64,000 bases of DNA from contig NZ_JACSKA010000001.1 in assembly GCF_018617385.1 (NCBI RefSeq), positions 620,001-684,000 on the forward strand. Direction: 5' to 3'. Numbering within the stretch: the stretch's first letter is position 1; each line of letters opens with the position of its first letter. Below are positions 24,480-31,826 of this stretch, piece after piece. The translations under genes and the position numbers were made by a program. Under the pieces are notes generated by a model, which was given only the letters and a program-made list of their open reading frames with translations, did no database searches and was not told the origin of the DNA. Source of the DNA: Exiguobacterium sp018617385. GTDB lineage: Bacteria; Bacillota; Bacilli; Exiguobacteriales; Exiguobacteriaceae.

Positions 24480-25415
24480 ATGCGTCCACTCATACTCGGT
24501 GTCTTCGCCGCCTTGTTTTTTGCGAGTACGTTCGTGTTGAACGAAGTGATGCAAGTCGGGGGTGGCAGCTTTGCCTATAGCGCCTCGCTCCGCTTTTTGT
24601 GGATGATTCCGTTACTGCTAGTTGTGGTCGCATTTCGTGGTGGACTCAAGCGAGTCCTCTCGGCATTGAAAGCGAATCCTCGTCCATGGATTCTTTGGGG
24701 GACGGTCGGGTTCGGATTGTTTTACGTCCCGATTTGTCTCGCGGCCGAGGTCGCACCTCCGTGGCTGATCGCGGGCACGTGGCAAGTGACGATTGTCGCC
24801 GGGGCACTGTTGTCCCCACTCTTTAAGAAGATAGACGGGACAAGGGAACGCATCCCGTGGCGCGGACTTCGCTTCTCCATCTTGATTCTCGTTGGGGTCG
24901 TGTTGATGCAAGTGGAGTTTTTCGAGTCGTTCGAACCACGCTTCCTTTGGCTCGGGGTCGTGCCGGTCATCATCGCCGCGTTCGCCTATCCGCTCGGGAA
25001 CCGGAAGATGATGCAGCATACGGACCTCGACGTGTTCGAGCGAATCCTCGGGATGTGTCTCGGGTCGCTCCCGGTCTGGCTATTGTTATTCGGGTACGGG
25101 TTGACGACGGGACGCCCCTCATCAAGTCAGCTCGGGCAGACGTTCCTCGTCGCCCTGTTGTCCGGGGTTGTCGCGACCGTGCTATTCTTCATGGCGACCG
25201 ATCTCGTCAAACATGACATGGGAAGACTGGCATCCGTCGAAGCGACGCAAGCGCTCGAAGTCCTGTTCGCGCTCATCGGGGAACTCGTCTTCCTGCATGC
25301 CGTCATGCCGTCGCCAATCGCCTTGTCCGGAATCGCGCTCGTCATGATTGGAGTCGTCTTCCACAGTCGGAGTCAGTTTATGGAGCTCCCGACCGTCGTG
25401 CGACAAGAGGCATAA
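24480..25415 (+). CDS. DMT/EamA-type multidrug or metabolite efflux transporter
   Basis: A 311-residue membrane protein of the drug/metabolite transporter superfamily (multidrug resistance efflux group). About ten membrane helices are arranged as two EamA halves. Family features include FAALFFASTFVLNEVMQ near the N-terminus and the second-half signature LASVEATQALEVLFALIGE with MIGVVF at the end. The substrate is not predictable. RBS AAAGGAGGG precedes ATG 24480. Confidence 0.82.
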   Translation: MRPLILGVFAALFFASTFVLNEVMQVGGGSFAYSASLRFLWMIPLLLVVVAFRGGLKRVLSALKANPRPWILWGTVGFGLFYVPICLAAEVAPPWLIAGTWQVTIVAGALLSPLFKKIDGTRERIPWRGLRFSILILVGVVLMQVEFFESFEPRFLWLGVVPVIIAAFAYPLGNRKMMQHTDLDVFERILGMCLGSLPVWLLLFGYGLTTGRPSSSQLGQTFLVALLSGVVATVLFFMATDLVKHDMGRLASVEATQALEVLFALIGELVFLHAVMPSPIALSGIALVMIGVVFHSRSQFMELPTVVRQEA

Positions 25416-25417
25416 AA

Positions 25418-25447
25418 AATCCCCTCGCTCTTATGGACGAGGGGATT
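25418..25447. terminator. Bidirectional terminator
   Basis: AATCCCCTCG/CGAGGGGATT stem between convergent genes. Confidence 0.88.
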
Positions 25448-25451
25448 GTCA

Positions 25452-25949
25452 TCAACTTGTTGTCAAACTGCCTTTGACTTTGTCATAGAAATCATCCATC
25501 ATACCGGTACGGCTACCGAGTTGGCAGATGAGTTCGAGCGTCTCTTTATAGAACTTCTTGACGAGTCCTTTGTTTTTGACGCCGTCCATCGAGGCGAGCG
25601 TCTGGTCGAGATTCTCTAAAATCTCTTTGATTTGCGCGTCCGAGTCCGGCTTGACGACCGTCATGTTCTCGGGGATGCTGACGACCTTCTCTTGGCCTTG
25701 GTGACGGAACGATGCGCCGAAACCGAGGTTCTCGATGAAGAGGTGTGGCATCACTTTTTGACCGAAGAAATGCTTGTGCCAGTCGGTCGCTTTCATCGTG
25801 TCCATGTCCTGTTTGAACGTAGATGCCGTCGAGACATATTGTTTAAACAAATCCGTCATGAACTTCTCGATGACCGGGATTTGAAGGGCGAAGACGTTTT
25901 TCAAGAGCGCGTCGAGCTGAGCGCGCGTCAAAGTAGTTTCGTTAGACAT
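25452..25949 (-). CDS. Hypothetical protein, helical
   Basis: A 165-residue soluble protein I do not recognise. It is mainly helical by composition (MSNETTLTRAQLDALLKNVF, FKQDMDTMKATDWHKHFFG, IKEILENLDQTLASMDGVK). There are no membrane segments, no signal peptide, and only one cysteine. A short aromatic stretch (HLFIENLGFGASFRHQG) lies in the middle. RBS GAGGAACTGAC precedes ATG 25949. Flanked by unrelated genes, so context gives no function. Confidence 0.75.
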   Translation of the reverse strand: MSNETTLTRAQLDALLKNVFALQIPVIEKFMTDLFKQYVSTASTFKQDMDTMKATDWHKHFFGQKVMPHLFIENLGFGASFRHQGQEKVVSIPENMTVVKPDSDAQIKEILENLDQTLASMDGVKNKGLVKKFYKETLELICQLGSRTGMMDDFYDKVKGSLTTS

Positions 25950-26105
25950 GTCAGTTCCTCTTTTCTATAGTACGTTACTACCATCGTATGGGATTGACGG
26001 ACACTCGTCAATGTAAGGGGAAACATTTTTTCAGAATATTTAATGAAAAGTCATCAACTTGTGGGATAATCAAGTGAAGACATCAACAAGTGAGGAGTGG
26101 TTCTT

Positions 26106-26591
26106 GTGAACAAATCGATGAAGTGGGCGCTCGCGCTCGGTGTGACAGGTGCATTGGTGGCGACGGTTGGTGTCGTCTCGTCCCGGGGACGGACAGAGGA
26201 TACGACGCAGACGATTCGTGACCGTGAGCTCGGTTATGAGATCATCTTGCCGTCGAAGATTGTCGAGGCGATCGAGCGGGGTGACGTCTATATCGAGAAG
26301 GCGCAAGACGTCGTCGACATCGGGGACACGAAGAGCTACGGCACGTTCGATTTGTACTACAACGTCGAGGATGGGGACGACCAGCTCTTGTTCCATCTGG
26401 ACTTGATCGACCGCGAGTTGACACAAGAGGCGTTCGCGACAGAAATTGGCTACGGCAATTACCTCGGGACGAACGACAAGACGTTCTTCTGGGTCGAACC
26501 GACAGAGGCCGTCCCGGGTGCGGAGGCACATACGGACGAGATTGCCGAGTTGATCGAGACACTCCCTGAGTTGGAGTTCCGAACGTTATAA
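26106..26591 (+). CDS. Hypothetical membrane-anchored or secreted protein
   Basis: A 161-residue protein. Residues 6-26 form an N-terminal hydrophobic helix (ALALGVTGALVATVGVV) ending without a lipobox, so it is either an uncleaved anchor or a signal peptide. The remaining 130 residues are acidic with an alternating strand pattern (YEIILPSKIVEAIERGD, YGTFDLYYNVEDGDDQLLFH, KTFFWVEPTEAVPGAEAH). The family is not recognised. The start is GTG 26106 after GAGGAG. Confidence 0.65.
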   Translation: MNKSMKWALALGVTGALVATVGVVSSRGRTEDTTQTIRDRELGYEIILPSKIVEAIERGDVYIEKAQDVVDIGDTKSYGTFDLYYNVEDGDDQLLFHLDLIDRELTQEAFATEIGYGNYLGTNDKTFFWVEPTEAVPGAEAHTDEIAELIETLPELEFRTL

Positions 26592-26596
26592 TATAG

Positions 26597-26633
26597 AAAG
26601 ACTGCGGACGGCTGGATCGTTTGCAGTCTTTTT
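26597..26633 (+). terminator. Terminator
   Basis: AAAGACTGC pairs with GCAGTCTTT across a 17-nt loop, and the T run follows. It abuts the start of the next small gene. Confidence 0.75.
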
Positions 26634-26636
26634 GGA

Positions 26637-26828
26637 ATGGGTGGTCGTGTGCGAACGAGGAAACGGGATTATACGGAAGGATTGATTGTAGCCCTTCTGT
26701 TTATCGTTGCGATGTATGTATTTGATTTACCGAAACAAGAGAGCTTGATCACCTTGGCTATCGTCATCGTCATCTCGGTGATGATGCGAGAAGTGACGCA
26801 TCTTTTTCATAATGAACGGAATGACTAA
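26637..26828 (+). CDS. Small hypothetical membrane protein
   Basis: A 63-residue protein with a basic N-terminus (RVRTRKRDYTEG), two hydrophobic helices (LIVALLFIVAMYVFDL and LITLAIVIVISVMM) and a charged tail. The start is uncertain: ATG 26637 has only GGA in front, while GTG 26649 follows GGGTGG. The preceding terminator overlaps its leader. The function is unknown. Confidence 0.5.
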   Translation: MGGRVRTRKRDYTEGLIVALLFIVAMYVFDLPKQESLITLAIVIVISVMMREVTHLFHNERND

Positions 26829-26830
26829 GA

Positions 26831-26857
26831 GTCTGCTCGCTACGGCGGGCTTTTTCC
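26831..26857 (+). terminator. Terminator
   Basis: GCTCGC/GCGGGC-type stem around TAC, followed by five T residues. Confidence 0.6.
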
Positions 26858-26889
26858 TTTGTGCTACAATAATACATGAGGTGATGTGA

Positions 26890-27717
26890 ATGAATTGGAC
26901 AGTAGAAGAAGTAAGGCAAGCGGATGACGTCAAGGCGCTAGAACAGGAGGTCAACGCGAACGACAAGATCGACGTAAAGGTCGGGCATGAGTCGGTCGGA
27001 CAGAACGACTATGCGGTATATGACGGGGAGACGCTCGTCGGGTATCTCATGCTTTTCCCGTATCTCCCGAATGAGTATGAGGTGAATGCGCTCGTCCATC
27101 CGGAATACCGCAAGCAAGGTGTCTTCACGGCACTGCTTGAGACGGCGAGACAAGATGCGAAATTGAACGGTTGCGAAGCGTTTACGTTCGTCATCGACCG
27201 AAATTCAGCGTCCGGGAAAGCAGTGCTCGAGCATCTTCAGGCGGCGTATCAGTTCTCGGAATACAATCTCGTCTTGAAAAAAGCGGAGCTCTTCTTGAAA
27301 CCGGACGAGGTATCGTTACGTGAGGCGACAGCAGACGACCGTCCGCTCATCATTGCGACGCTCAGCGAGGCGTTCGGTGACCCGGTCGATGTGACGGAAA
27401 ACATCTATCAACAAATCGACACGCCGGACCGCGTGACGTATATCGGCGAAGTCGACGGCAAACCGATCGGTGTCATCCGTGCCCTTCTCGTCGGTGACGA
27501 CGCGGCAAGTATCCACGCGTTCGGGGTCAAAGCAGGAGAGCAAGGCAAAGGTTACGGCACGAAAATGTTGAAACAGATGGTCCAACAACTGTTCCGCATG
27601 GGCCGGACGAAAGTCGAGCTCGATGTCGAGACGGAAAACAAGGCGGCGCTCGAGATCTACAAACGCGCCGGTTTTGCGGAGAATGGCGGCTATGAGTTTT
27701 ATATGATCGAATTATGA
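26890..27717 (+). CDS. GNAT acetyltransferase, two tandem domains
   Basis: A 275-residue protein with two GNAT folds. The first (1-140) has ALVHPEYRKQGVFTALLETAR, an acetyl-CoA loop of the R-x-x-G type, and IDRNSASGKAVLEHL. The second (145-275) has IHAFGVKAGEQGKGYGTKML with the Q/R-x-x-G-x-G/A pyrophosphate loop, and VELDVETENKAALEIYKRAGF. Tandem GNATs include mycothiol synthase-like and peptide acetyltransferases; the substrate is unknown. The start is ATG 26890. The next gene begins 10 nt after the stop. Confidence 0.85.
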   Translation: MNWTVEEVRQADDVKALEQEVNANDKIDVKVGHESVGQNDYAVYDGETLVGYLMLFPYLPNEYEVNALVHPEYRKQGVFTALLETARQDAKLNGCEAFTFVIDRNSASGKAVLEHLQAAYQFSEYNLVLKKAELFLKPDEVSLREATADDRPLIIATLSEAFGDPVDVTENIYQQIDTPDRVTYIGEVDGKPIGVIRALLVGDDAASIHAFGVKAGEQGKGYGTKMLKQMVQQLFRMGRTKVELDVETENKAALEIYKRAGFAENGGYEFYMIEL

Positions 27718-27727
27718 GGTGAACCAC

Positions 27728-28051
27728 ATGGTGAAAAATCTGAAATGGCTCGGCGCGGCGTTTGAAGCCTTCCTCGGGATTCCGCTTCTCGGCGGGCTCT
27801 TCATCATCGGAATGGGCTATTCGCCCCTCGGTTTCATGTTTGTGTACCACGTGCTCGTGTTGATTCTTTCGTTCAGTCGATTGAATCGATTCTCTTACGG
27901 GGCGGCGGTCGGAATTGCGGCATCAATCCTCGGATTCATCCCGTTTGTCGGGATGATGCTGCACTGGGCGGCTGCCATCACGCTCGCGATTGATGCGGCG
28001 ACGACACCACGACGTGTGGCGCATGTCGAACGAGACGATGAAGCATTCTGA
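27728..28051 (+). CDS. Small hypothetical membrane protein
   Basis: A 107-residue membrane protein with three to four hydrophobic segments (WLGAAFEAFLGIPLLGGLFII, GFMFVYHVLVLILSF, AAVGIAASILGFIPFVGMML, LHWAAAITLAIDAA) and a charged C-terminus. The pattern is typical of small DUF-type Bacillales membrane proteins; the family is not named. The start is ATG 27728 after GAGGTGA. Likely cotranscribed with the GNAT gene. Confidence 0.7.
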   Translation: MVKNLKWLGAAFEAFLGIPLLGGLFIIGMGYSPLGFMFVYHVLVLILSFSRLNRFSYGAAVGIAASILGFIPFVGMMLHWAAAITLAIDAATTPRRVAHVERDDEAF

Positions 28052-28053
28052 TG

Positions 28054-28083
28054 AAACGTACTCCTTGACGGAGTACGTTTTTT
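28054..28083 (+). terminator. Terminator
   Basis: AAACGTACTCC/GGAGTACGTTT stem, 5-nt loop, T run. Confidence 0.9.
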
Positions 28084-28111
28084 CATTGACCAAACGTTCA
28101 ACTGAAAACGC

Positions 28112-28139
28112 TATACATTCATTGGGAATTGGACGATAT
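28112..28139 (+). promoter_or_regulatory. Possible sigma-D promoter of chemotaxis receptor
   Basis: TATA (28112-28115), 16 nt, then GACGATAT (28132-28139). The -10 is identical to the one found before degS. The -35 matches TAAA at three of four positions. Confidence 0.35.
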
Positions 28140-28173
28140 AGTAAGTGATGAACACAATGAGGAGGAACAAACA

Positions 28174-29466
28174 GTGAAAGTATTTAAAAACTTTACGACG
28201 CAATTGCTCGCGTGGATTTTGGTCACGTCCTTTATCACGGGCGGAGCGGTCGGCTACATCACCCTATTACTCTTGACGGAACTCGAGATGGAACAAGGTC
28301 AAGTCATGCTCGTCGGTACGGTCGTGGCATTACTCATCTCATCACTCGGCGGAATCGTCATTTACTTGATTGCCCGTCGTCCACTGAAAGCGGTCGAAAT
28401 GGCTTCTGAAAAAGCAGTCGAAGTCGGGAATGGTGATTTGACGGTACACTTCGCCGATGAGAAGACGACGGATCGTTCAGAGATGGGTCGTCTACTGTTG
28501 TCGATGGACAACATGGTCGAACATCTTCGGGAACAAGGCACGAACATGCGTTACACAGCGGACCAATTGACGGGTTCGGCACAGGAAATTGCGGCAGCGG
28601 TCCAAGAAGGGAACGTGGCAGGAGAAAACATTCGTTCTGCGATGGATTCCCTCAACAAGATGTTAGAAGACAACGTCAGTGCGACGTATAACTCGATGGA
28701 CTTGCTCGGAGCGGTCGCGCGTACGATGGAGAGCATCCGTCAAGAGATGTCATCAGCGCTTGATTCGGCGAGCGAGATGCAACAGGAAGCGGAGAGCGGG
28801 AAAGGTCTTGCCTCGTCTTCCGTCAATGCGATGCATGCGATTGCTGGGAAAGTTGAGCAATCATCAACACTTAACAGCCAGTTGACAGAGATGACAGGCG
28901 AAATCTCACGTATCACGGATGTTATCAGTGACATCTCGGCACAGACGAACTTGCTTGCCTTGAACGCATCGATTGAAGCGGCACGTGCCGGGGAGCATGG
29001 TCGTGGATTCGCTGTCGTAGCAGCAGAAGTGAAAAAGCTCGCGGAACAAACAGCGAACTCGACTCAAGAAATCACGGATCTCATCGTAGACGTGAAGCGT
29101 CTCGTTGGCGATACATCGTCTTCAATGGCGAACGTCAAAGCAGAAGTGGAGACAGGTGTCGGTTTAGTTGAAAAAGCGGGTGGTGCGTTCGCATCGATCC
29201 ATAACTCGGCAAATGAAGTATACAGCCATGTCCATTCGGTCGATTCACTCCTCGATGAGTCACGTGGGCAAATCGATTCGGTCGTGACGAACTCGGCAGG
29301 CATTGTTGGGATGGTCGAAGAAGCATCACGTTATGCAAATGAAGTGACGTCAGCGGCGAGCCAGCAAGCGGCAAGTCTTGGTGAAGTGAACGGAGCGATG
29401 TCAGAGCTCGTTCGCGTTGCGGAGAGTTTGCAGAATGAGACGGAACAGATGAAGGTAGAAGTGTAA
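28174..29466 (+). CDS. Methyl-accepting chemotaxis protein with minimal external region
   Basis: A 430-residue MCP. Two membrane helices (about 8-33 and 44-66) are separated by only about ten residues, so there is almost no extracellular sensor. A HAMP-like segment follows (ARRPLKAVEMASEKAVEVGNG), then a long signalling coiled coil. The hairpin tip is conserved: ISDISAQTNLLALNASIEAARAGEHGRGFAVVAAEVKKLAEQ, read in parts at about residues 265-305. It may sense membrane or cytoplasmic state. The start is GTG 28174 after GAGGAGGAAC; the upstream in-frame TTG lies inside the promoter. Confidence 0.9.
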   Translation: MKVFKNFTTQLLAWILVTSFITGGAVGYITLLLLTELEMEQGQVMLVGTVVALLISSLGGIVIYLIARRPLKAVEMASEKAVEVGNGDLTVHFADEKTTDRSEMGRLLLSMDNMVEHLREQGTNMRYTADQLTGSAQEIAAAVQEGNVAGENIRSAMDSLNKMLEDNVSATYNSMDLLGAVARTMESIRQEMSSALDSASEMQQEAESGKGLASSSVNAMHAIAGKVEQSSTLNSQLTEMTGEISRITDVISDISAQTNLLALNASIEAARAGEHGRGFAVVAAEVKKLAEQTANSTQEITDLIVDVKRLVGDTSSSMANVKAEVETGVGLVEKAGGAFASIHNSANEVYSHVHSVDSLLDESRGQIDSVVTNSAGIVGMVEEASRYANEVTSAASQQAASLGEVNGAMSELVRVAESLQNETEQMKVEV

Positions 29467-29474
29467 GAAGGTTG

Positions 29475-29503
29475 AAAACGTCCCAATGATGGGACGTTTT
29501 TAT
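29475..29503 (+). terminator. Terminator of MCP gene
   Basis: AAAACGTCCCA/TGGGACGTTTT stem with T run. Confidence 0.9.
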
Positions 29504-29582
29504 TTCCATTAATTATAAAAAAAGTAATTTAAAGCATAAAAATGTTTTATAATGATTTTATTACATATAGGGGGTATCATCC

Positions 29583-30221
29583 GTGGCAAATCAATTGACG
29601 ATTAGTAAAGTGAACGAGTTGTTAGATTGGGGTTATGAGAAAGCATTAACTGGATTACCAACAATGGATACTGCTTACGAACTAGCTGAAGAGTATACGA
29701 ACAAGTATGGAGTGGAGCAAGGAATTGATAAGTTAATTACAACACAACTTGCAAAGTGCGGAACAAGTGGATTTTTGACAGGGTTAGGTGGATTAATTAC
29801 TTTACCGTTTGCAGTTCCTGCTAATGTTAGCTCGGTTTTGTTCATTCAAATGCGAATGATTGCATCAATTGCAATTATGAGAGGATACGATGTGAAAGAT
29901 GATCAAGTTCGCACTTTTGTTTATGCTTCATTAACTGGAAAAGCTGCAACGGATATCTTAAAGCAAGCAGGTGTTCAAGTAGGACAAAAATTAGCAGTGA
30001 ATATGATTAAAAAATTGCCGTTTGAAGTGATCAAAAAAATTAATAAAGCAGTTGGATTCAGATTAATGACGAAGTTCGGTCAAAAAGGTGTCATTAATAT
30101 GGGGAAAATGGTTCCTCTTGTTGGTGGAGTGATTGGCGGGACATATGATGCGACAACCACAAAAATGATTGCTAACGCGGCTAAAGATATTTTTGTCGAG
30201 CTGACGCCGCAGCTTACGTAA
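29583..30221 (+). CDS. EcsC family protein
   Basis: A 212-residue protein of the EcsC family. The glycine/hydrophobic core is visible: TSGFLTGLGGLITLPFAVPA, LFIQMRMIASIAIMRGYDV, RTFVYASLTGKAATDILKQAG, and VPLVGGVIGGTYDATTTKMI near the C-terminus. EcsC in Bacillus is encoded with the EcsAB ABC transporter, but this copy is alone and its function is unknown. The codon choice is AT-rich compared with the MCP gene upstream, suggesting recent acquisition. The start is GTG 29583 after GGGGG. A terminator follows at 30243-30272. Confidence 0.82.
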   Translation: MANQLTISKVNELLDWGYEKALTGLPTMDTAYELAEEYTNKYGVEQGIDKLITTQLAKCGTSGFLTGLGGLITLPFAVPANVSSVLFIQMRMIASIAIMRGYDVKDDQVRTFVYASLTGKAATDILKQAGVQVGQKLAVNMIKKLPFEVIKKINKAVGFRLMTKFGQKGVINMGKMVPLVGGVIGGTYDATTTKMIANAAKDIFVELTPQLT

Positions 30222-30242
30222 AATAAATAATTTTTCATTATC

Positions 30243-30272
30243 TCCCTCTCGGTAAACGCTGAGAGGGATTTT
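30243..30272 (+). terminator. Terminator after EcsC gene
   Basis: TCCCTCTC/GAGAGGGA stem with 10-nt loop and T run. Confidence 0.75.
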
Positions 30273-30332
30273 AGTTCGCACACTACGAGGTAACGCCATA
30301 CTAATTTTATGGTGAATGAAAGGATGAGAAAC

Positions 30333-31661
30333 GTGGATGATTTAGGAAAACAGTTGAAACGTTGGACAGAAGGTACGGCCCTCTACATAGAAAAATGGAT
30401 GCGAGGAATGGATTCGATGCTAGGTCAAGCGTTGGCTGAGTGGATGGCTCAAGAAAAGCGAGTCATCGCGTTTCGGAGGCAAACCCGTGAGGTGGAGGAC
30501 AAGTTAAAGAAGCACGATCTCGTTATTCAAGAGCTCATCACTCGCTTATACCAACATGACGATACACAACGCTTAGATCAACAAGCTCGTTTTCAACAAA
30601 CACTGCGTGAAAAAGTGAATCGGATTGAAGCGTTACATCATGAACTTCAAGCAAAAGAAGAAATCGTTATGAAAAGTCGCCTTGCGGTTCAGCAACTTTT
30701 GTTTAAAGTGGACGAGTCAAAAACAAGGGAAGCGCATCTTCAAGAAAAAGTAATAAAACAAAAAACAAAATTGCGACAATTTGTTGTGGAGAAACAACAA
30801 CTGGAAGAGCAAATAAAAAAAATGACATCGCAACTTTATGACGATGATCTTCAAGCTAATGCGAAAGAACTCTTCAAGGCACAGATTCATGAAGCGGAGA
30901 CGCGAATTAAAGATATTGAAGCGCGAGAGCAGGCAATTCATGAACGGAATAAACACTACGAAGAAGAACTACAAAAAGTGCAGCATCAAAAAATGGAGCT
31001 TGATCAAAAAATCGCAAAAATGGAATTGGTACGTGAAAGGTTAGTTAGAGAGAAGCAGCAATTGCTTCATGACGTCGCGTCTCAAGAAAAACAGATTCGG
31101 TTATCTATCCAAGAGAGCGAACGGCTTCAAAAGCAACTACAAGCGAGTCGACAAGAACAAGAAGAAGCCTATTCATTGTTTAGTGAAGAACTTGAAAAAC
31201 GAACAGCGACAGAACTTGAAAAGGAAGAAATCAATCGCAAATATGACAAAATGATGGAACAGTGGGGTTCGGATAAGAAGAAGTATATGCAAAAAGAGAC
31301 TCGTCTGGAAAAGCGGCTCGGTCGTCGTATCGGTGGGAGTATTCCGAATATACTCGTTGAGCCAGAATTCGAAAAAGACTATTTAGAATTGTCCGAACAA
31401 GAGCAGACAGGTGTGGATGCAGCACTTTATGAACTTTCACTTGGATGGCATACCGGGAACGTGTCGTTTCGACCGAACAGCGTCAAAGGGAGGACGACAA
31501 CGTACCAGGAATATGGATGGGGATCATCGCATCATGTGCCGGGACGACTATATATAAAAAAAGAACAAACGGGGTTCCGTGTATATCGCATTAGCCGGAC
31601 AAAAGATGGAAATCATCGTTTGAGTCAATTGCGAGTGATTGAATGGCTAAAAAATCAATAA
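30333..31661 (+). CDS. Long coiled-coil protein with RelE/ParE-like C-terminal domain
   Basis: A 442-residue protein. Residues 30-340 are almost continuous charged coiled coil (KLKKHDLVIQELITRLYQ, KQKTKLRQFVVEKQQLEEQI, EREQAIHERNKHYEEELQK type heptads). The last 100 residues are globular: FEKDYLELSEQEQTGVDAAL, LYELSLGWHTGNVSF, GRLYIKKEQTGFRVYRISRT, and LRVIEWLKNQ. This order (helix pair, then the GRLRI/YRV strand pattern) resembles RelE/ParE toxins, but the match is by eye. No antitoxin gene is adjacent. The start is likely GTG 30333, 9 nt after AAAGGA; ATG 30309 and 30324 are alternatives. It is AT-rich and lies directly before hag. Confidence 0.65.
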   Translation: MDDLGKQLKRWTEGTALYIEKWMRGMDSMLGQALAEWMAQEKRVIAFRRQTREVEDKLKKHDLVIQELITRLYQHDDTQRLDQQARFQQTLREKVNRIEALHHELQAKEEIVMKSRLAVQQLLFKVDESKTREAHLQEKVIKQKTKLRQFVVEKQQLEEQIKKMTSQLYDDDLQANAKELFKAQIHEAETRIKDIEAREQAIHERNKHYEEELQKVQHQKMELDQKIAKMELVRERLVREKQQLLHDVASQEKQIRLSIQESERLQKQLQASRQEQEEAYSLFSEELEKRTATELEKEEINRKYDKMMEQWGSDKKKYMQKETRLEKRLGRRIGGSIPNILVEPEFEKDYLELSEQEQTGVDAALYELSLGWHTGNVSFRPNSVKGRTTTYQEYGWGSSHHVPGRLYIKKEQTGFRVYRISRTKDGNHRLSQLRVIEWLKNQ

Positions 31662-31677
31662 AAGTTGCAAAGAAGAT

Positions 31678-31704
31678 TAAACATTTGAAACGACACTCCG
31701 ATAT
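31678..31704 (+). promoter_or_regulatory. Sigma-D promoter of hag
   Basis: TAAA (31678-31681), 15 nt, TCCGATAT (31697-31704), one mismatch to the consensus TAAA-N15-GCCGATAT. Transcription should begin near 31711, giving a leader of about 115 nt. Confidence 0.8.
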
Positions 31705-31773
31705 AGAGTATGGAAACGCAAAAACGTTCCAAAAAATGCAAGGTGAGGGGCCGGCCTAAACCTTGTATGCTCG

Positions 31774-31819
31774 GACAAAAGGATTTGGAAGAGCAGAAAA
31801 ACTTAAACCTATGGAGGGA
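31774..31819 (+). promoter_or_regulatory. Candidate CsrA-binding sites in hag leader
   Basis: AAGGA (31779-31783) in CAAAAGGATTTGG and the Shine-Dalgarno GGAGGG (31813-31818) are GGA-type sites spaced about 34 nt apart. In B. subtilis CsrA binds two comparable sites in the hag leader, one at the Shine-Dalgarno, and FliW relieves it. csrA and fliW are both in this window. Confidence 0.5.
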
Positions 31820-31826
31820 AATTACA

